Source of the DNA: Thalassospira marina
GTDB lineage: Bacteria; Pseudomonadota; Alphaproteobacteria; Rhodospirillales; Thalassospiraceae
NCBI RefSeq assembly: GCF_002844375.1
Contig: NZ_CP024200.1
Location: 295,501 to 359,500, forward strand
Reading direction: 5' to 3'
DNA length: 64,000 nucleotides
Shown: positions 31,601-40,600 of the stretch, piece by piece
Layout of the letters: each line of letters starts with the position of its first letter
Numbering within the stretch: position 1 is the stretch's first letter
Translations under genes and position numbers: made by a program
Notes under the pieces: model-generated
Databases searched by the model: none
What the model saw: only the letters and a program-made list of their open reading frames with translations
What the model was told of the DNA's origin: nothing

Positions 31601-34600
31601 AAGAATAACGGCAAGGGCCTGGCACTTGTTACCCGTTATGAACGCCTTGGCGATGACATAACCCAATATAGCAATATCAACCTCGATAGCTCGCAGGCGA
31701 CCACGCTTGTTTCGACGACGGATAATTCCCGCTCGACGTCCTATAGCATGCAGGAAGATATGCGCTATTACTGGATGGCGGGTAAATCGACCACCACCCA
31801 GACAGAAAAGCAGTATAAAAAGCAGCAGAAAAGCCTGTTTGGCTTCATTCCGATTTCCGAACGCTCCTTTACGGATTCAAACCTGGTTTCGGGCTATCCA
31901 AAGGAACAGCAGCTTAGCGAAGCAGAACTGCCGTCAGGCGATTATGTCGCCCAGCATTCCGGTCTTGCGGACTACACCTTTAATTCCGCCGATGAAACCA
32001 CCTCGAACCGCCAGATCTATCAGGGTGATTCTGAACGCAGCTGGGGCAGTGACTGCGCCTGGTTTGTGTGTTTCTCGCGGACTTATGAATTCACCCGTAC
32101 CACCATTACCGAAACCGGTACCAACACCTATTATTACCACTCGGTTGCGGCAGATAAGCCGATCAGCATCAACTTCATCGGCTATGACCAGGGCAAGGTT
32201 GATGTCACCTCCAAGGGCAGCATTGCGCTTGGCGGCAATCTCAGCAATGTCGGTGGTGCGACAACCCTGACCTCGCAACTGGGTGATATTTACAGCGATG
32301 GTGGTGCTGTTCAGTCGGGCAATCTGACGCTGTCGGCAACAAGCGGTTCTGTCGGCCGGGCGGATAACTACCTTAACCTCATCCAGAAACAGGGTGACGT
32401 TGTTTCGGTATCATCGGGTAAAAACATCTATCTTGATGCCCCGGGCGGCAGCCTTGTTCTTAGCGGTTTGAATGCGGGCAGTGGCTCCATCGGCCTGCGT
32501 GCAGATTTTGATATTATCACCTCGGGCAATGGCGTTATCAAAGGCCGCGATATCGAACTCGTGGCGCGAAACGGGCGTATCGGCACCAGTGATGGCGTTC
32601 TTCGGGTGGATACCGATGCCGCCAATGGCGGTAAACTGACGGCCAAGGCCGCACGTGGTGATATCAATGTCGAGGAAACATCAGGTGATCTGATCGTCAA
32701 CCGGATCGAAACGGTCGGCGATGTTTCGATCAAGGTCAGTACTGGCAGCCTGATTGACGGCAATATTGACGAAACCGAAGACACCGACACTACCCAGCAG
32801 CTGCTTGACCTGTTTGACAGCCTTGATCTGATGGGGGCGGATGCCGACGCCAAAAAGGATGCGCAGGTCAAAGCCTATGAGACCGAGCAGGAATCGCTTT
32901 ATGACGATTACTTCTCGATGCGGAATCTTAAAAAGGACGGTAACGGCGATTATGTTGCTGATGCCGCCAATGCTGACTTTACCTACACCGTTAGCGATAC
33001 CGAACGTGCAAGCCTGATTGATGCCGGCCTTGATGATGAAAAAATCCAGGCCTATGCTGACCGGCAAACGGAACGTTACCAGACGGCTTTCAAGAAATTT
33101 GGTGATGCCACCTATGATGCAGGCTTCACCTATAGCGCAACGTCCGATGAAATTGCAGCCGTAACCGATGGTTACAAATGGACGCAAAATGAACTGACCA
33201 ACCTGCTGCCGTCCTTTGCCTTCAAGGAAACGACGGACACCACCACCGTGGTTGAAACCGCCAACGTTTCGGCGCGAAATGTCTCGATTGATGTGTCGGG
33301 CAGCATGGGCAGCCACAAGGGCGATATCGTTCTTGACCTGACCAAGTCCAACGAACTGACCGATGACGTCAAGGTGGCGATGGCCGCGGCTGAACGTGAC
33401 GATATCATCCGTGATGATACCAACCACACCCTGACAATCGTTCAGCGCGAAGATTTCGACATCGACGCCAAGGGAACCACCACCATCAAAGCCGGTGGCG
33501 ATATCTTCCTTGGCTCGGAAAGTGACATCAACGTCTTTAATGCTTCGGGCAAGGAAATCCGCGTCAAAATTGCCGGTTCCATCACCGATGGCCGGGCTGG
33601 CGATGCCGCCAACTTTGAAGGCGACCGGATGATCTTTGAGGCCAGTGACGGCCATATCGGGACCGCCGATGCGCCCATCGTCATTGACCAGACCGGCACC
33701 AGCCTGCTGACCGCGCGCGCAGCAGATGACATTTACATTCACGAACGCAGCGGCAATATTTATGTCGATGGCATTTTCTCCAGCCACAACGTCAATCTGA
33801 CCGCCGATGATGGCAGCATCCTTGATGGTGCCAGCGACAATATCGCCGATATCGTTGCCCAGTCAGTCACGCTTTCGGCCTCCAAGGGTATTGGCAGCAG
33901 TGGGACCGGCGGTGCGCTTGATGTGGGTATCAGCAGCGTTTCGGGCAGCTTGACGCTGACCACAAATGATGGCGGGGCCTATATTTCCGGGCCAGGCCGC
34001 TCGATCGCGCTTGGTATCGTCAATGTCAAAGGCGTGTTCGATGTCAGTGCTGACAACGGCATCACGCTTCGTGACACCGTTAACAGCAACGGCAATAATC
34101 AAAGCTACAGCTCGGCTGGCGATATCGTCATGCTCGCTGATGCTTCCGTTACGTCGGGCGGCGGCAATGTTTCCGTTACCGCAACCGGCAGCAAATTTAC
34201 CCAGACGGATGGTGCATCCATCAATGCCGGGGCAGGGACCATCACGATCACGGCGGGCAGCGATGTTACCCTGGCGTCATTGATCACCAGCAACGCCACG
34301 GACAACGCAATTTCGATTGATGCTGACGGCCATATCATTGATGGCGGTGACACCGACGATGATATCACCAGCACCAGCGGTACTGGCCTTGTCACCCTGA
34401 TTTCGGATGAAGGCATTGGCCGTGCCAACGCACTTGATACCAATGTCCGTCGCCTCTCTCTTGCCAACAGCGAAAGCGGCAAAATCCTGATCGAGGACAA
34501 GGGCACCCTTGTTCTGTCGGGCGGGAATATCGAAAGTGCGACGGCAAGCGAAATCACCAGCCAGGGAGATCTGACTGTTTCAGGTGCCTTCACCTCGAAA

Positions 34601-37600
34601 GGTACCATCGCGCTTACCGCACAATCTGGCGGGTCGATTGCGATACAGGGCGCTGTTACCAGCGAAAGCACCCTGATCTCGCTTATTGCTGATAAAAATA
34701 TCAGCATGACGGGAACGGGCAGCCTGGCATTGGGTGCCCCGGAAGGCGCGATCACCCTGCTTGCAGCCAAGGCCGGGCAGAATGGCGGTTTCATTAGCCA
34801 GGCTGACGGCGCCGTGATTGATGCTGTTGATGGTACCATCAGCCTGCAGGCAGATGGCGACATTGGTATTGCCCGTGTTGTCACAACAAACGCCACGTCG
34901 GATGCGATCAAAATCACCAGCGCCAATGGTGCCATCACCGATAGCGGTGACAGCGGTATCGATATCGAAGCCAATGCTGACGGTGCGATTGTTACCTTGT
35001 CTGCGGCGAATGGTATCGGTGCGGCAAATGCGCTTGAAACCAGTATTGATACGGTTGATGCCACCAACACCACGGCCGGGGCGATCCGGCTTTCGGATGC
35101 GGCATCGCTTAAGGTTGGCACCATCAGCCAACAGGCGGCCAATGGTGCGGTCGAGGTCGCAGCCGCGAATTCGCTTGCTATTGGCAGAATCACCGGTCTT
35201 GACGCTGTCACGCTTAAAACCACCGGTGGCACCATTACCGATCAGGCAGCTGATAGCATCATGTCGGCGGCTCTTAATCTTGATGCCGGTGGCAATGTTC
35301 TGTTGCATACCAATGTTGGGACGCTTGATGACGTCAAAATCAGCAATGGTAAATTACAGCTCGAAAATAATGGCAATCTGACCATTAATCGCATTGCCCA
35401 AAACACCGCGCTTGTGGCAGATTCCGGTATTTCCATCATCAATGACGGCGATATTTCCCTTGCCAGTGGCAAGGGTGGGATTACGGCGACATCGGGCACG
35501 ATCTATCTGAACGCCAAGAACGCTCACGACATCAAAATTGCCGCCAGCATCTCAACTGATGGCAGTAATATCGATCTGCTCGCCAGCAATGATCTGCGTC
35601 TTGATGGCGCGCTGACCAGTGTGACCTCGCAAAATGCCGGTAATGTCATGCTGACCGCCCAGAATGGCGACATCCTCATGGCGTCGCAAACCCTGGTTGA
35701 TGGTGGTGCGGGCAAGGTGGACCTTACCGCCAGGCAGGACCTGACCATTGATCAGCTCAGCAGTACGGCAGGTAACATCACTGCCAAGGCTGAAAATGGC
35801 AAAGTTGTTATCAATAATACCATTTCCGGCGGTGCTGCCATTTCCATCACATCTGCGACCAGCATCGATTTTGCTGCTGCCGCTGCTGATATTTCAGCGA
35901 CAGGTAATGGCGGTGTGGTGCTCTCGGCCCTTGCGGGCAATATCACGCAGATAAATGGTTCCACCATCGATGGCGGTTCGGGGACGGTCGGTCTAACCGC
36001 ACAAGCCAGCCTGATCCTTGATCAGGTGAAAACCAGCGGCGCTGCAATCACGCTTGTCGCCCAAACCGGTTCTGTCACCGCGAAGGATTTCATCACCACC
36101 AGCAACGCCAGGGTTGGTATCTCGGCTGAACAGAATGTTGGTTTTGACAATGAGGAAGCCGATGTTGTCTCGACGGGTAGCGGTGAAGTCGAAATCATTG
36201 CCACCAAGGGCAATATCACGCAGGCCGACGGTTCAACCATCGACGGTGGCAGTGACAATGTCATATTGACGGCGGGTGACAGCCTGACACTCGATCAGGT
36301 TCAAACCACTGGTGCGGAAATTGCGATCACTGCACAGACTGGCTCGGTCACGGCGAAGGATTTCATCTCCACCAGTGCTGCCAAAATTGGTATCACGGCG
36401 GCCCAAAATATTGGTTTTGATAATGAGGAAGCCGATGTTGTCTCGACAGGCAGCGGTGAAGTCGAAATCATCGCCACGGCTGGCAATATCACCCAGGCCG
36501 ATGGTTCAACCATCGACGGTGGCAGCGACAAAGTCACACTGACGGCGGGTGATAGCCAGACGCTTGATCAGGTCAAAACCACTGGTGCGGATATCGCAAT
36601 TACCGCGCAGACTGGCTCTGTCACGGCGAAGGATTTCATCACCACCAGTGCTGCCAAGATTGGTATCACTGCGGCCCAAAATGTCGGTTTTGATAATGAG
36701 GAAGCCGATGTTGTCTCGACGGGAAGCGGTGAAATTGAAATCATCGCCACGGCTGGCAATATTACCCAGGCCGATGGCTCGACCATCGATGGTGGTAGCG
36801 ACAAGGTCACGTTGACGGCGGGTGCTAGCCAGACGCTGGATCAGGTCAAAACCGTTGGTGCGGATATCGTAATTACCGCGCAGACTGGTTCTGTCACGGC
36901 GAAGGATTTCATCACCACCAGCAATGCTAATATCGGCATTACAGCAGCACAGAATGTGACGCTGTTTAATGATGAAGCGGATGTGACCTCGACTGGTTCG
37001 GGTGATGTGAGCATCACGGCAACGGCGGGTGATCTATATCAGGAAGATGAAAGCACGATTGATGGTGGCACTGGCAAAGTTACCCTGACCGCAGGCAAAA
37101 AGGTTACGCTCGATCAGGTCCAGACGACGACCTCGGCCATTGCCATTACGGCACAGGACGGTGACGTTGTTGCCAATGACTTCATCAAAACCTCCGATGC
37201 CACGATTGATATTACCGGCGACAATGATGTGTCCTTCACCAATGGCCTCTCTGACGTTACGTCGTCGGGCACCGGTGCGGTAACGATCATTGCGACCAAG
37301 GGCGATATCACGCAGGCCGATGGTTCAACCATCGACGGTGGTAGCGACAAGGTTACGTTGACGGCGGGTGATAGCCAGACGCTGGATCAGGTCAAAACCA
37401 CTGGTGCCGATATTGCGATTACCGCACAGACTGGCTCGGTTACGGCGAAAGACTTCATCACCACCAGCAATGCCAATATCGGCATTACGGCAGCACAGAA
37501 CGTGACGCTGTTTAATGGTGAAGCGAATGTAACTTCGACCGGTTCGGGTGATGTAACGATCACCGCCACGGCGGGTGATCTTTATCAGGAAGATGAAAGC

Positions 37601-40600
37601 ACCATTGATGGTGGCACTGGCAAAGTCACCCTGACGGCAGGCAACAAGGTCACGCTTGACCAGGTCCAGACGACGACCTCGGCGATCAAGGTTACGGCGC
37701 AAGGCAGCGAAGTTGTCGCCAATGACTTCATTAAAACGTCGGATGCCGCGATTGAGATTACCGGCGACAATGATGTTTCCTTTACCAATGGCCTGTCTGA
37801 CGTTACGTCGTCGGGCACCGGTGTAGTTACCATTATTGCTACCAAGGGTGATATTACTCAGGCCGATGGATCAACCATCGACGGTGGCAGCGACAAGGTC
37901 ACACTGACGGCAGGAGATAGCCTGACACTCGATCAGGTTCAAACAGCTGGTGCAGATATCGTCATCACGGCGCAGAACGGCTCTGTCACCGCGAAAGACT
38001 TCATCACCACCAGCAATGCCAATATCGGCATTACGGCTGCACAGAATGTGACGCTGTTTAATGATGAAGCGGATGTCGCATCGACCGGTTCGGGTGATGT
38101 GAGCATCACCGCCACGGCGGGTGATCTCTATCAGGAGAATGCCAGCACCATTGATGGTGGCACCGGCAAAGTTACCCTGACGGCAGGCAAAAAGGTTACG
38201 CTTGATCAGGTCCAGACGACGACTTCAGCCATTGCCATTACGGCGCAAGGTGGCGACGTTGTTGCCAATGATTTCATCAAAACCTCCGATGCCGCGATTG
38301 AGATTACCGGCGATAATGATGTTTCCTTTACCAACCTGCTGTCTGACGTCACGTCATCGGGCACCGGTGCGGTAACGATCATTGCGACCAAGGGCAATAT
38401 CACCCAGGCCGACGGTTCGACCATCGACGGTGGTAGCGACAAGGTCACGTCGACGGCGGGTGATAGCCTGACACTCGATCAAGTTCAATCCACTGGTGCG
38501 GATATCGCAATTACCGCACAAACTGGCTCGGTCACCGCGAAAGACTTCATCACCACCAGCAATGCCAATATCGACATTACGGGCGCACAGAATGTGACGC
38601 TGTTTAATGGCGAAGCAGATGTGACCTCGACTGGTTCGGGTGATGTGAGCATCACGGCAACAGCGGGTGATCTCTTCCAAGAGAATGACAGCACCATTGA
38701 TGGCGGTACGGGCAAGGTTACCCTGACAGCAGGCAACAAAGTCACGCTTGATCAGGTTCTGACGACGACTTCAGCCATTGCCATTACGGCGCAAGGTGGC
38801 GACGTTGTTGCCAATGATTTCATCAAAACCACTGACGCCGCGATTGAGATTACCGGCGATAATGATGTGTCCTTCACCAATGGCCTTTCTGACGTCACGT
38901 CGTCGGGAACCGGTGCGGTAACGATCATTGCCACCAAGGGTGATATCACGCAGGCCGACGGTTCGACCATCGACGGTGGTAGCGACAAGGTCATGTTGAC
39001 GGCGGGTGCTAGCCAGACGCTGGATCAGGTCAAAACCACTGGTGCCGATATTGCGATTACCGCACAGACTGGTTCTGTCACAGCGAAAGACTTTATCACC
39101 ACCAGCGGCGCCAAGATTAGTGTTACTGCGGCCCAAAGTGTTGGTTTTGACAATGAGGAAGCCGATGTTGTCTCGACGGGAAGCGGTGAAGTCGAAATCA
39201 TTGCCACCAAGGGCAATATCACCCAGGCCGACGGTTCAACCATCGACGGAGGTAGCGATAAGGTCACGCTGACAGCTGGTGATAGCCTGACACTCGATCA
39301 GGTTCAAACCGCTGGAGCGGATATCGCAATTACCGCACAGACTGGTTCGGTCACGGCGAAAGACTTCATCACCACCAGTGCGGCCAAAATTGGTATCACT
39401 GCGGCCCAAAATGTCGGTTTTGATAATGAGGAAGCCGATGTTGTCTCGACGGGAAGTGGTGAAGTCGAAATCATCGCCACGGCGGGTAACATCACGCAGG
39501 CCAATGGCTCCACCATCGACGGTGGTAGCGACAAGGTCACGTTGACGGCGGGTGATAGCCAGACGCTGGATCAGGTTAAAACCGCTGGTGCAGATATCGT
39601 CATCACGGCGCAGAACGGCTCTGTCACCGCGAAAGACTTCATCACGACCAGCAATGCCAATATCGGCATTACGGCAGCACAGAATGTGACGCTGTTTAAT
39701 GATGAAGCGGATGTGACCTCGACTGGTTCGGGTGATGTAACCATCACTGCCACGGCGGGTGATCTCTATCAAGAGAACGACAGCACCATTGATGGTGGCA
39801 CGGGTAAAGTCACCCTGACGGCAGGCAAAAAGGTTACGCTTGATCAGGTCCAGACGACGACTTCAGTGATCAAGGTTACAGCACAGGGCGGCGACGTTGT
39901 TGCCAATGACTTCCTCAAAACCTCCGACGCTACGATTGAGATTACCGGCGACAATGATGTGTCCTTCACCAATGGCCTGTCTGACGTCACGTCGTCGGGC
40001 ACCGGTGCGGTAACGATCATTGCCACCAAGGGTGATATCACGCAGGCCGATGGCTCGACCATCGACGGTGGCAGCGACAAGGTCACACTGACAGCAGGTG
40101 ATAGCCAGACGCTGGATCAGGTTAAAACCGCTGGTGCAGATATCGTCATCACGGCGCAGAACGGTTCGGTCACGGCGAAAGACTTCATCACCACCAGCAA
40201 TGCCAATATCGGCATTACGGCAGCACAGAATGTGGCGCTGTTTAATGCTGAAGCGGATGTCACCTCGACCGGTTCGGGTGATGTAACCATCACCGCCACG
40301 GCGGGTGATCTTTATCAGGAAGATGAAAGCACCATTGACGGCGGTACGGGCAAAGTAACCCTTACTGCAGGCAAGAAAGTCACGCTCGATCAGGTCCAGA
40401 CGACGACCGCAGCGATCAAGGTCACGGCACAGGGCGGTGATGTTGTTGCCAATGACTTCATTAAAACCTCCGATGCCGCGATTGAGATTTCCGGTGACAA
40501 TGATGTGTCCTTCACCAATGGCCTGTCCGACGTTACGTCGAGCGGTACCGGTGCAGTTACCATCATCGCCACCAAGGGCGATATCACCCAGGCCGATGGT

